The notes under the pieces: generated by a model | What the model saw: the letters and a program-made list of their open reading frames with translations, nothing else | Told to the model about the DNA's origin: nothing | Databases searched by the model: none | Source: CAYMEK01 sp964389305 | Lineage (GTDB): Bacteria > Spirochaetota > Spirochaetia > SZUA-6 > DRHE01 | Length of the DNA: 64,000 nucleotides | Direction of reading: 5' to 3' | NCBI GenBank assembly: GCA_964389305.1 | Contig: CAYMEK010000009.1 | Coordinates: forward strand, 21,687 to 85,686 | Position numbers and translations under genes: made by a program | In this document: piece after piece, positions 57,187 through 64,000 of the stretch | How positions within the stretch are numbered: position 1 is the first letter of the stretch | Layout: every line of letters begins with the position of its first letter

Positions 57187-59094
57187 ATGCAGGATAGCTA
57201 CAGTGCCAGACACATACAGATACTGAAGGACCTGGAGCACGTTCGCAAGCGGCCGAGCATGTATATCGGTTCCACCGGACCCGAAGGGCTTCATCACCTG
57301 GTTTACGAGGTCGTGGACAATTCGATAGATGAAACCCTGGCCGGGTACTGCAACATGATAACTGTGACCATAGAGAAGGGCAACATTATCCGGGTCGAGG
57401 ATGACGGCCGAGGGATTCCAGTGGATAATCATCCACTGGAAAAGGTCAGCGCTCTCGAGGTGGTCATGACTAAACTTCACGCAGGCGGCAAGTTCGACAA
57501 GGCCAGCTACAAGGTGTCGGGAGGGCTGCACGGAGTAGGCGTCTCGGTGGTCAATGCTCTATCGGAGTGGTGTGAAGTCGAGGTACGGCGCGACAACAAG
57601 GTATACTATCAGCGCTACCAGCGCGGGATAGCCGAGAAGAGAGTAGCGGTAACCGGAAAAAGTGAGGCTACCGGCACCGTGACGCGTTTCAAGGCGGACC
57701 TGAAGGTATTCGAGAGCATCAACTACAGCTTCGATATCCTTTCCAACCGGTTGCGTGAGCTAGCCTTCCTGAACAAGGGCGTAGAGATCTCGATTTTCGA
57801 CCGTCGAGCAACCAAGGTCAAGTACCACAAATTCAAGTTCGACGGGGGAGTGCGGTCTTTCATCGAATATCTGAACAAGAACAAGAAGACGATCCATCGG
57901 GAGCCGATTTACTTCGATACGATCAAGGACGAGGTCCGGATGGAGATCGCCCTGCAGTACAACGACGGGTATACCGAGACCCTGTTTTCCTTCGCCAATA
58001 ATATCAACACTCGGGAGGGAGGTACGCACCTGATCGGGTTCAAGTCAGCCCTTACCCGTACATTGAACGAATTCACCAGGAGGCTGAACCTTACCAGAAA
58101 GCTGGAAGAGAACCTGAGCGGGGAAGATGTTCGGGAAGGGCTGACCGCGGTGATCTCGGTCAAGGTTCCCGAGCCTCAGTTCGAAGGCCAGACCAAGGCC
58201 AGACTCGGCAACAGCGAGGTAAAGGGTATCGTCGAATCGACTGTGAACGAGAAGCTCACTGCCTATTACGAGGAGAACCCATCGGTAGTGCGGAACATTC
58301 TCGACAAGTGCGTCATGGCTGCCAAAGCCAGAGAGGCAGCCAGAAGGGCCCGTGAGCTTACCCGTCGCAAGAGCTTTCTGGAGTCCATCGGTCTGCCGGG
58401 AAAGCTGGCGGACTGCTCGGAACAGGACCCGGCCAGGTGCGAGCTGTACATCGTGGAAGGCGATTCTGCCGGGGGGAGCGCCAAGCTGGGGCGCGACCGG
58501 CAGTTCCAGGCCATTCTTCCTCTCTGGGGAAAGATGCTGAACGTGGAGAAGACCCGCATTGACAAGGTGTTGGCCAATGACAAGCTTCTGCCGATCATAT
58601 CGACCCTGGGAACCGGTGCCGGGAGCACCTTTGACCTGGCCCGTCTGCGCTACCACAAGGTGATCATTATGGCCGACGCGGACGTGGATGGCTCACACAT
58701 TCGTACCCTGCTGCTGACTTTCTTTTTCCGCTACATGCAGGAGTTGGTCGAGAAGGGGCATGTTTATATCGCCATGCCGCCCCTGTACAAGATCTCTGCA
58801 GGTAAAGAGCTGAACTACGCCTATAACGACAGAGAGCGGGACAGGATATTGGCGAAATATAGTAAAAACGCCAAACAGATTTCCATTCAGCGATACAAGG
58901 GCCTGGGAGAGATGAATCCCGATCAGCTCTGGGAAACGACCATGGATCCGGAAAGCCGCAACATCATGCAGATCACCCTGGAGGATGCGGTGGAAGCGGA
59001 TGAGATCTTTACAACGCTGATGGGGGATTCGGTAGAGCCCCGACGTAGATTTATCGAAGACAACGCTCTTGCCGTTTCAAACCTCGATGTCTGA
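57187..59094 (+). CDS. gyrB: DNA gyrase subunit B
   Basis: 635 aa. The GHKL ATPase starts with RKRPSMYIGSTG, VYEVVDNSIDE near residue 43, EDDGRGIPVD near residue 71 and GGLHGVGVSVVNALS near residue 113. The TOPRIM domain has YIVEGDSAGGSAKLGRDRQFQAILPLWGK near residue 420 and DADVDGSHI near residue 498. The C-terminal LQRYKGLGEMNP-like element reads IQRYKGLGEMNPDQLWETTM. The length fits the short GyrB type. AGGA lies 7 nt before the ATG. It is followed by gyrA after 64 bp. Confidence 0.97.
   Translation: MQDSYSARHIQILKDLEHVRKRPSMYIGSTGPEGLHHLVYEVVDNSIDETLAGYCNMITVTIEKGNIIRVEDDGRGIPVDNHPLEKVSALEVVMTKLHAGGKFDKASYKVSGGLHGVGVSVVNALSEWCEVEVRRDNKVYYQRYQRGIAEKRVAVTGKSEATGTVTRFKADLKVFESINYSFDILSNRLRELAFLNKGVEISIFDRRATKVKYHKFKFDGGVRSFIEYLNKNKKTIHREPIYFDTIKDEVRMEIALQYNDGYTETLFSFANNINTREGGTHLIGFKSALTRTLNEFTRRLNLTRKLEENLSGEDVREGLTAVISVKVPEPQFEGQTKARLGNSEVKGIVESTVNEKLTAYYEENPSVVRNILDKCVMAAKAREAARRARELTRRKSFLESIGLPGKLADCSEQDPARCELYIVEGDSAGGSAKLGRDRQFQAILPLWGKMLNVEKTRIDKVLANDKLLPIISTLGTGAGSTFDLARLRYHKVIIMADADVDGSHIRTLLLTFFFRYMQELVEKGHVYIAMPPLYKISAGKELNYAYNDRERDRILAKYSKNAKQISIQRYKGLGEMNPDQLWETTMDPESRNIMQITLEDAVEADEIFTTLMGDSVEPRRRFIEDNALAVSNLDV
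57417..57440. repeat. 10-bp-arm inverted repeat inside gyrB
   Basis: TCCAGTGGAT-AATC-ATCCACTGGA within codons for PVDNHPLEK. It contains GTGGATAA and ATCCAC, which resemble part of a DnaA box (TGTGGATAA). It could be a hairpin or chance. Confidence 0.4.
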
Positions 59095-59158
59095 TCTGAG
59101 AACGGCCCGGCCCGGGCCCTCCAGACTGACGGCTGTTATAGAATAAAGGAGAACCGAA

Positions 59159-61588
59159 GTGAGCAAGTTCAGTGGCCAGGTCATTCCAATTGCCATTGAA
59201 GATGAAGTAAAGGAATCGTATCTCAATTATGCCATGTCGGTCATTGTCAGCCGTGCCCTGCCGGACATCAGGGACGGTCTGAAGCCTGTACACCGGCGTA
59301 TTCTCTACTCCATGGACGAGATGGGGCTGCGCCACGATCGCCCCTACAAGAAGGCAGGAAGGCTGGTCGGAGACGTGCTGGGAAAGTACCATCCTCACGG
59401 GGACCAGTCGATCTACGACGCTCTGGTGCGCCTTGCTCAGGATTTCTCCATGCGCTATCCCGTGGTCGACGGGCAGGGGAACTTCGGCTCCATAGACGGA
59501 GACCCTCCTGCGGCGATGCGCTACACGGAAGCCAGGATGGCTCGCCTGGCCGAGGTGATGCTCCGGGATATAAACAAGGATACGGTGGACTTCGGCCCCA
59601 ACTACGATGATTCCCTGCAAGAGCCGCTCGTCCTGCCCGCAGCGTTGCCCTTCCTGCTGGTCAACGGAGGGAGTGGAATTGCGGTCGGGATGGCAACCAA
59701 CATACCGCCCCATAATCTGGTGGAAGCGGCCAACGCAATTATAGCCGTTATCGACAATCCCAAGCTTTCCTTCAAGGAGCTTTGCAAGATCATCAAAGGT
59801 CCGGATTTCCCCACCGGGGGAATGATCTTCGGGACACAGGGAATACTGGACGCCTACAAAACCGGAAGGGGCAGGATTGTGGTCCGCGCCCGTATCTCTC
59901 TGGAAACTGCGCAATCGGGAAGGGACCAGCTCATCATCACCGAGATTCCCTACCAGGTGAACAAGTCCAATCTGATCGTACGTATCGCGGACTTGGTAAA
60001 AGATCGCCGGATCGACGGGATAAGCGATCTGCGGGATGAGTCGGACCGAAACGGCATGCGCATCGTGATCGAGCTGCGCAGAGGCGCCATCCCCAAGGTG
60101 GTGCTAAATCAGCTATTCACGCACACTCAGCTGCAGGTTAACTTCGGGGTAATCAACCTGGCCCTGGTGGACGGACGTCCGAAAGAGCTCTCCTTGCGCG
60201 AGATCATCGATTTGTTTGTAGGCCACCGGAAAGAAGTGATCATCCGCAGGACCAAATACGAGCTGCGTAAGGCCGAGGAGAGGGCCCATATTCTGGAAGG
60301 GCTGAAAATCGCCCTGAATAATATCGACGAGGTAGTAGCTATAATCAAGAAGTCCCAGAACGTTGATACGGCCAGGGGCAATCTCATGAAACGCTTCAAG
60401 CTTTCTGAGATCCAGGCGCAGGCGATCCTGGACATGCGGCTTCAGAAACTTACCAGCCTGGAGACCAGGAAAATTCTGGACGAGCTGAAGGAAATCCTGG
60501 AAAAGATTAAATACTACAAGAGCCTGCTGGCCAGCGAGAAGAAGATCCTCGGAGTGGTCAAAGAGGAAACCCTGGAGATAGCGAAAACCTATGGGGACGA
60601 GCGCCGTACCGAGATCGTTCCAGAAGAGGTGCAGGAAATCAACATAGAGGACCTTATTGCCAAGGAAGACATGGTAATTCTGATTTCCAACAGGGGTCTC
60701 ATCAAACGAATACCGGTTTCGGCCTATCGTCGCCAGGGCAGGGGAGGGAAAGGATCCTCGTCGACCCGACTCACCGAGAGCGATTTTATCGAGCAGTTGT
60801 TTATCGCCTCCACCCATGACTACATTATGTTCATTACCAGCGAAGGAAAGGCCTACTGGCTCAAGGTCCACGAGATTCCCGAGGCTTCCCGCGCTTCGCG
60901 GGGTCAGAGCATAAAAACCCTTCTATCAATATCGGCCAATGAGGAGATCACCACTGTGGTCTCCCTGTCCGATTTCAACGATAAGAGCTACTTTTTTATG
61001 ACCACGGTGAAAGGGATAGTAAAAAAGGTGAAGACCTTGGATTTCGCCAACGCCCGTACCCGCGGGATCGTGGCCATCAACCTGGATAAAGGGGATAGGC
61101 TGGTCAGCGCCATGCTGACCGGAGGCACGAACGAGATGGTTCTGGTGACTCGCAAGGGATATGCTTTGCGTTTCAGCGAGAAAACAGTCAGGCCTATGGG
61201 CAGGGCTTCCAGGGGGATCATCGGCATACGGCTGAGCGAGGAGGATGAGCTGGCCGGAGTGGCTTTGGTGGAGAAGGGAACCGAAATGTTCCTGATCAGC
61301 GAGAAGGGATTCGGCAAGAGAATGGAGTTCGACACTCTCAGCCCTCACGGACGGGGAACCCGCGGTCAGACCTGCTACAAGGCATCGGAGAAGACGGGGG
61401 AGTTGGTGGGGGTATTGGGCGTGTTGAAGCGCGACGACCTGGTCTGTATCACCTCCCAGGGAAACACGATCAAGCTGCGCCTGAAGGAGATACCGGTTTT
61501 GGGCAAGGCTGCGGTGGGGGTGAAGGTGGTGAATATAGAGAAGCCGGATCTGGTAGTCGCGGTGGCCCGCGCTGCCAAGGAAGCCTGA
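59159..61588 (+). CDS. gyrA: DNA gyrase subunit A
   Basis: 809 aa. The breakage-reunion domain has ALPDIRDGLKPVHRRILYSM at 34-52, KYHPHGDQSIYDALVRLAQ at 77-95 and the catalytic Tyr in AMRYTEARM near residue 122. The C-terminal beta-pinwheel carries a GyrA box QGRGGKG near residue 526, marking a supercoiling gyrase rather than topoisomerase IV. The resistance-determining position 83 (E. coli numbering, identical here) is Gln instead of the usual Ser or Ala. GTG 59159 has AAGGAG 6 nt upstream. A GC hairpin follows the stop directly. Confidence 0.97.
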   Translation: MSKFSGQVIPIAIEDEVKESYLNYAMSVIVSRALPDIRDGLKPVHRRILYSMDEMGLRHDRPYKKAGRLVGDVLGKYHPHGDQSIYDALVRLAQDFSMRYPVVDGQGNFGSIDGDPPAAMRYTEARMARLAEVMLRDINKDTVDFGPNYDDSLQEPLVLPAALPFLLVNGGSGIAVGMATNIPPHNLVEAANAIIAVIDNPKLSFKELCKIIKGPDFPTGGMIFGTQGILDAYKTGRGRIVVRARISLETAQSGRDQLIITEIPYQVNKSNLIVRIADLVKDRRIDGISDLRDESDRNGMRIVIELRRGAIPKVVLNQLFTHTQLQVNFGVINLALVDGRPKELSLREIIDLFVGHRKEVIIRRTKYELRKAEERAHILEGLKIALNNIDEVVAIIKKSQNVDTARGNLMKRFKLSEIQAQAILDMRLQKLTSLETRKILDELKEILEKIKYYKSLLASEKKILGVVKEETLEIAKTYGDERRTEIVPEEVQEINIEDLIAKEDMVILISNRGLIKRIPVSAYRRQGRGGKGSSSTRLTESDFIEQLFIASTHDYIMFITSEGKAYWLKVHEIPEASRASRGQSIKTLLSISANEEITTVVSLSDFNDKSYFFMTTVKGIVKKVKTLDFANARTRGIVAINLDKGDRLVSAMLTGGTNEMVLVTRKGYALRFSEKTVRPMGRASRGIIGIRLSEEDELAGVALVEKGTEMFLISEKGFGKRMEFDTLSPHGRGTRGQTCYKASEKTGELVGVLGVLKRDDLVCITSQGNTIKLRLKEIPVLGKAAVGVKVVNIEKPDLVVAVARAAKEA

Positions 61589-61612
61589 GGAGGTGGTACC
61601 ACCTCCGTCAGG
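61584..61612 (+). terminator. Hairpin directly after gyrA
   Basis: GGAGGTGGTACCACCTCC (61589-61606) is a perfect palindrome extended by CCTGA/TCAGG with one bulged G. It begins one base after the gyrA stop. There is no U-tract, so termination would be inefficient or the element may protect the 3' end. Confidence 0.45.
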
Positions 61613-61713
61613 AGGCTCCCGCTGGAGGAAACAAGGCAGGGAGGTCGGAGGCAGCCGATCCCGCTGCTTGCAGCTACCCGCTGACGAACGAGAAGTCGAC
61701 CGCGCTCGGTTTT

Positions 61714-62049
61714 TCAATCAACCTGCAGACGGTATCTCTGGATCATGTCTTCGATACGCCGTTGCACGTGATCGTCCAGCAGGTCAAAGTGACGCATCAG
61801 TATAGGCAAAAGCTGTTGACGCAATACCTGCCCGCGGGCCATCCATTGGTAATAGCTACGTCCGTTGTGATGATACGGGCCGTACACCCTGGAGCCGGGC
61901 AGATTCTCCTCCAGCCAGCTAAAAAGCTTCCCGTGACGAACGTGCATGCGCAGCGTAACCTGGGGTTGCCGCCCGTCGCCGCCAAAATGGCCTTCTCCCA
62001 CCAGGACGCCCAGCAGGAACCCTTGGGCGAACGAGTCCAGTCCTTCCAT
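61714..62049 (-). CDS. Small LAGLIDADG-like protein
   Basis: 111 aa. AQGFLLGVLVGEGHFGGDGRQPQVTLRMHVRHGKLFSWLEENLPGS (residues about 8-53) resembles a single LAGLIDADG unit (LxGxxxGEGxF, then a beta sheet with basic residues). VYGPYHHNGRSYYQWMARG and a helical tail follow. Homing endonucleases of one motif act as dimers, but such stand-alone genes with no intron or intein may be domesticated DNA binders. ATG 62049 is preferred because a strong promoter (62059-62087) ends 9 nt before it. GTG 62103 is the longest frame and would start inside the parS-like site. Confidence 0.7.
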   Translation of the reverse strand: MEGLDSFAQGFLLGVLVGEGHFGGDGRQPQVTLRMHVRHGKLFSWLEENLPGSRVYGPYHHNGRSYYQWMARGQVLRQQLLPILMRHFDLLDDHVQRRIEDMIQRYRLQVD

Positions 62050-62058
62050 TACTCCGGC

Positions 62059-62087
62059 AGTGTAGACCGTTGTTGTTTCACCGTCAA
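62059..62087 (-). promoter_or_regulatory. Promoter of the LAGLIDADG-like gene
   Basis: On the minus strand TTGACG (62087-62082), exactly 17 nt, then TACACT (62064-62059), ending 9 nt before ATG 62049. The -35 touches the parS-like site, so ParB binding could control it. Confidence 0.6.
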
Positions 62088-62102
62088 GTTTCCCGTGAAA
62101 CA
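62087..62102 (+). promoter_or_regulatory. parS: parS-like ParB-binding site
   Basis: AGTTTCCCGTGAAACA matches the parS consensus TGTTTCACGTGAAACA at 14 of 16 positions. A TGTTTCAC half-site at 62074-62081 forms a wider inverted repeat with its GTGAAACA. The position 84 bp upstream of parA, near oriC, is where parS is usually found. Confidence 0.75.
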
Positions 62103-62185
62103 CTACCGGAAGATTCGAGCGAGCGCTTTCCCGGCTGGATTATTTTGTTAAAATGGTATAGCGTCCGGTTGTACCTATACGTACT

Positions 62186-62941
62186 ATGGGCAAAATCGTA
62201 GTGTTCGCCAACCAGAAAGGCGGAGTGGGAAAGACAACCACCGCCGTGAATCTGGGCGCCTTTCTGGCGGAAGCATCGAAGAGAGTTCTTCTGGTCGATT
62301 TCGATCCCCAGGCCAACTCTACTTCCAGCCTCGGGGCCGACGGCGGCGGGATGGGGATCTATGAGCTGCTGATCGAGGAATGCAGCCCCGAAGAGGCGAT
62401 CCAGGAGACATCGGTGCCTGGACTTTCTCTCATTCCTTCCAGCATCAACCTTACCGGAGCTACCATTGAGCTTATAGAAGCGCCCGGAAGGGAATACGTG
62501 TTGAAGAAGGCGATACGGGGAATCAGTAACGATTTCGACTTCCTGTTCATCGATTGTCCTCCTTCCCTGGGACTTCTTACCCTCAATGGCCTGGTAGCGG
62601 CGGATGCGGTGATTATTCCGCTGCAATGCGAATATTTTGCCATGGAAGGTCTGAGCAAGCTGGTGAGCACGATACGGAAAGTTCAGAGCCGGCTCAATCC
62701 AGACTTGAAAATCGGAGGAATCCTATTTACCATGTATGATACGAGGACCAGATTGGCCCACGAGGTGGTGAAAGAGGTGAGCGGCTACTTCAAGGAGAAG
62801 GTCTTTAGTACCATCATCCCCCGCAATGTCCGACTCAGCGAAGCTCCGTCCTTCGGCAAGCCGATAAGTCAGTACGATCGCGAGTGCATCGGCGCCCGCA
62901 GCTACCAGCGGCTGGCGGAAGAGATCCTGAAGCATGTCTAG
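62186..62941 (+). CDS. parA: Chromosome-partitioning ATPase ParA (Soj)
   Basis: 251 aa, the short chromosomal type without a DNA-binding N-terminal domain. The deviant Walker A is KGGVGKTT in FANQKGGVGKTTTAVNLGA (residues 7-25), Walker A' VLLVDFDPQANST near residue 34, and Walker B FLFIDCPPSLG near residue 117. It binds DNA non-specifically as an ATP dimer and is switched by ParB. No Shine-Dalgarno is visible before the ATG; TATACG ends 4 nt upstream, so its leader may be very short or absent. It overlaps parB by 8 bp. Confidence 0.95.
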   Translation: MGKIVVFANQKGGVGKTTTAVNLGAFLAEASKRVLLVDFDPQANSTSSLGADGGGMGIYELLIEECSPEEAIQETSVPGLSLIPSSINLTGATIELIEAPGREYVLKKAIRGISNDFDFLFIDCPPSLGLLTLNGLVAADAVIIPLQCEYFAMEGLSKLVSTIRKVQSRLNPDLKIGGILFTMYDTRTRLAHEVVKEVSGYFKEKVFSTIIPRNVRLSEAPSFGKPISQYDRECIGARSYQRLAEEILKHV

Positions 62942-63848
62942 GCGAGCCCTTGGTAGAGGCATCGACGCCCTGCTGTCCGTGGATGGGGAAGGTGTAGATA
63001 AGTCGGCCATCAGCAGCGTACCCATAACATCTCTCAAGCTCAGCGGTGATCAGCCCCGCAAGTCTTTTTCTCAGGAGGGCATCGAAGAACTCGCCCGTTC
63101 CATCCAAAGCAAGGGAGTACTGCAGCCGATCCTGGTCGAGCCCTCTAGCGAGGGCGGGCCCTTTGGTGAGGGCAGGCCCTCCGGCGAAGGGAAGTTCGTG
63201 ATCGTGGCCGGAGAGCGGCGTTTCCGTGCCGCCAAGCTGGCGGGTCTGAAAGAAATCCCGGTCCTGATCCGGAAATTCTCGGAGCTGGAGAAGACGGAGA
63301 TTGCCCTGATAGAGAACCTTCAGCGGGAGGATCTTACTCCCCTCGAGGAGGCGCTGGGATACAAGACCCTGGTGGAAAGGGGCGGGCTGACCCAGGAGGA
63401 GGTGGCCAGACGGGTGGGTAAAAACCGCTCCACCGTGGCCAACAGCCTTCGTTTGCTCAAGCTTCCCGAAGCGATGCTGGAAGCACTGGATAGGGGCCGG
63501 ATCAGCCCCGGGCACGCCCGGGCGCTTCTGTCCCTGGACAGTATGGCCAAACAGGAAGTGCTGTTTCGTCGATTGATAGAGCGGCAGCTCTCGGTCCGGG
63601 AGACAGAATCGCTGGCTTTACGGCTAAACAGGGACAGGCAGGAGACGGATCGAGATCGGGGAAATCGTCAAGACCGTCAGGAACGTCAGAAATCGCCGCA
63701 GCTCAGGTCACTGGAACAGCTACTGATCGAGCGCCTTGGAACAAAGGTAAACATCAAGGGGACGGAATCCAGGGGAAAGGTGGAAATTTCCTACTATTCC
63801 ACAGACGACCTGGACCGGCTCTGTGCTCTCATCGCAGCCACCGAGTAG
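62934..63848 (+). CDS. parB: Chromosome-partitioning protein ParB (Spo0J)
   Basis: 304 aa. The N-terminal CTPase/ParB box includes GDQPRKSFSQEGIEELARSIQSKGVLQPILV near residue 38 and GERRFRAAKLAGLKEIPVLIR near residue 89. The helix-turn-helix TQEEVARRVGKNRSTVANSLRLLKLP is near residue 147. A Gly/Glu/Pro-rich insert (GGPFGEGRPSGEG) sits between the first two motifs. The C-terminal dimer domain follows an Arg/Asp/Gln-rich linker. It loads at parS and spreads as a CTP clamp. The start ATG overlaps the parA stop. Confidence 0.95.
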   Translation: MSRRALGRGIDALLSVDGEGVDKSAISSVPITSLKLSGDQPRKSFSQEGIEELARSIQSKGVLQPILVEPSSEGGPFGEGRPSGEGKFVIVAGERRFRAAKLAGLKEIPVLIRKFSELEKTEIALIENLQREDLTPLEEALGYKTLVERGGLTQEEVARRVGKNRSTVANSLRLLKLPEAMLEALDRGRISPGHARALLSLDSMAKQEVLFRRLIERQLSVRETESLALRLNRDRQETDRDRGNRQDRQERQKSPQLRSLEQLLIERLGTKVNIKGTESRGKVEISYYSTDDLDRLCALIAATE

Positions 63849-63877
63849 GCTGCTGCCCCCGCAACAAAGCGCATTTA

Positions 63878-63906
63878 TTGACAATTTAGGCGGCCGTGAG
63901 TATAGT
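63878..63906 (+). promoter_or_regulatory. Promoter of the tRNA gene
   Basis: Consensus TTGACA (63878-63883), 17-nt spacer, TATAGT (63901-63906), about 44 nt before the mature tRNA 5' end. One of the best sigma70 promoters in the window. Confidence 0.75.
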
Positions 63907-63950
63907 CTAAAAAGCTTGGCGGGTATTTCGACTCAAACTGCTGTACCGCT

Positions 63951-64000
63951 GGAGAGGTGTCCGAGTGGTCGAAGGAGGCGGTCTTGAAAACCGTTGAGCC
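63951..64000 (+). tRNA. tRNA-Ser(UGA), 5' part
   Basis: The first 50 nt of a tRNA: GGAGAGGTGTCCGAGTGG acceptor and D region, then a five-base anticodon stem (GCGGT/ACCGT) around loop CTTGAAA with anticodon TGA. The D arm and acceptor sequence are typical of bacterial tRNA-Ser. The long variable arm and 3' half lie beyond the window. Confidence 0.9.

Noticed and set aside
57187..61588. Intein or intron in gyrB or gyrA, suggested by the LAGLIDADG-like gene nearby
   Set aside because: Both gyrase proteins are continuous with uninterrupted active-site motifs and normal lengths.
1..64000. CRISPR arrays, insertion sequences, transposases, prophage genes and rRNA
   Set aside because: No regularly spaced repeats, transposase motifs, phage structural genes or rRNA sequence were seen on reading both strands.

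Overview
The window looks like the replication-origin region of a moderately GC-rich free-living spirochaete (Spirochaetales-like). The main evidence is the gene order jag-yidC-yidD-rnpA-rpmH-dciA(DUF721)-recF-dnaN-dnaA on the minus strand, diverging from gyrB-gyrA and parA-parB on the plus strand. This arrangement is known from Spirochaeta-type genomes. GAF/HD-GYP and cNMP-GGDEF signalling proteins, an aminoethylphosphonate cluster and FAGG-type signal peptides fit the same group. The species call is inference; no 16S rRNA is present.

Layout. 1-3139 (minus): HAD phosphatase, GlpA-like and GlpB-like flavoproteins, translationally coupled; the last is cut by the window edge. 3405-5889: feoB, a small zinc-ribbon gene and feoA, each overlapping the next by 4 bp. 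6062-10962: J-domain protein, deoD, malQ and a UROD-family protein. 11303-17273: a phosphonate cluster with a TagB/F-like polymer transferase, PEP mutase fused to a nucleotidyltransferase domain, phosphonopyruvate decarboxylase, 2-aminoethylphosphonate (AEP) transaminase and a PntC-like cytidylyltransferase. The expected output is CMP-AEP transferred to a surface polymer. A citrate-synthase-family gene follows after a 24-bp gap.

18157-27719 (minus) is visibly more AT-rich than its surroundings. It reads as an acquired catabolic unit: isocitrate-lyase-family enzyme, OppABCDF-type transporter, D-2-hydroxyacid dehydrogenase, GntR regulator and 3-hydroxyacyl-CoA dehydrogenase. A 15-bp motif is shared between the gntR upstream region and the upstream region of the first gene.

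27877-37477: an unrecognised gene, a second UROD-family protein, a degenerate and an intact cNMP-GGDEF protein, creD divergent from a creB/creC-like two-component system, and a GAF-HD-GYP phosphodiesterase. Several of these genes have a -10 box 6-9 nt before the start codon and no Shine-Dalgarno, so they may be leaderless. 37468-41120 (minus): a cobalamin riboswitch followed by a BtuF/BtuC/BtuD-type importer whose ATPase carries an extra C-terminal domain. 41287-49053: TspO-like membrane protein, PAP2 phosphatase, a small Cys protein, a 1603-aa Lhr helicase and a Ste24-like protease. 49107-64000: the origin region, with two perfect DnaA boxes in the dnaA-gyrB gap, a parS-like site before parA that overlaps the promoter of a small LAGLIDADG-like gene, and the 5' part of a tRNA-Ser(UGA).

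No CRISPR array, insertion sequence, rRNA or prophage was seen.
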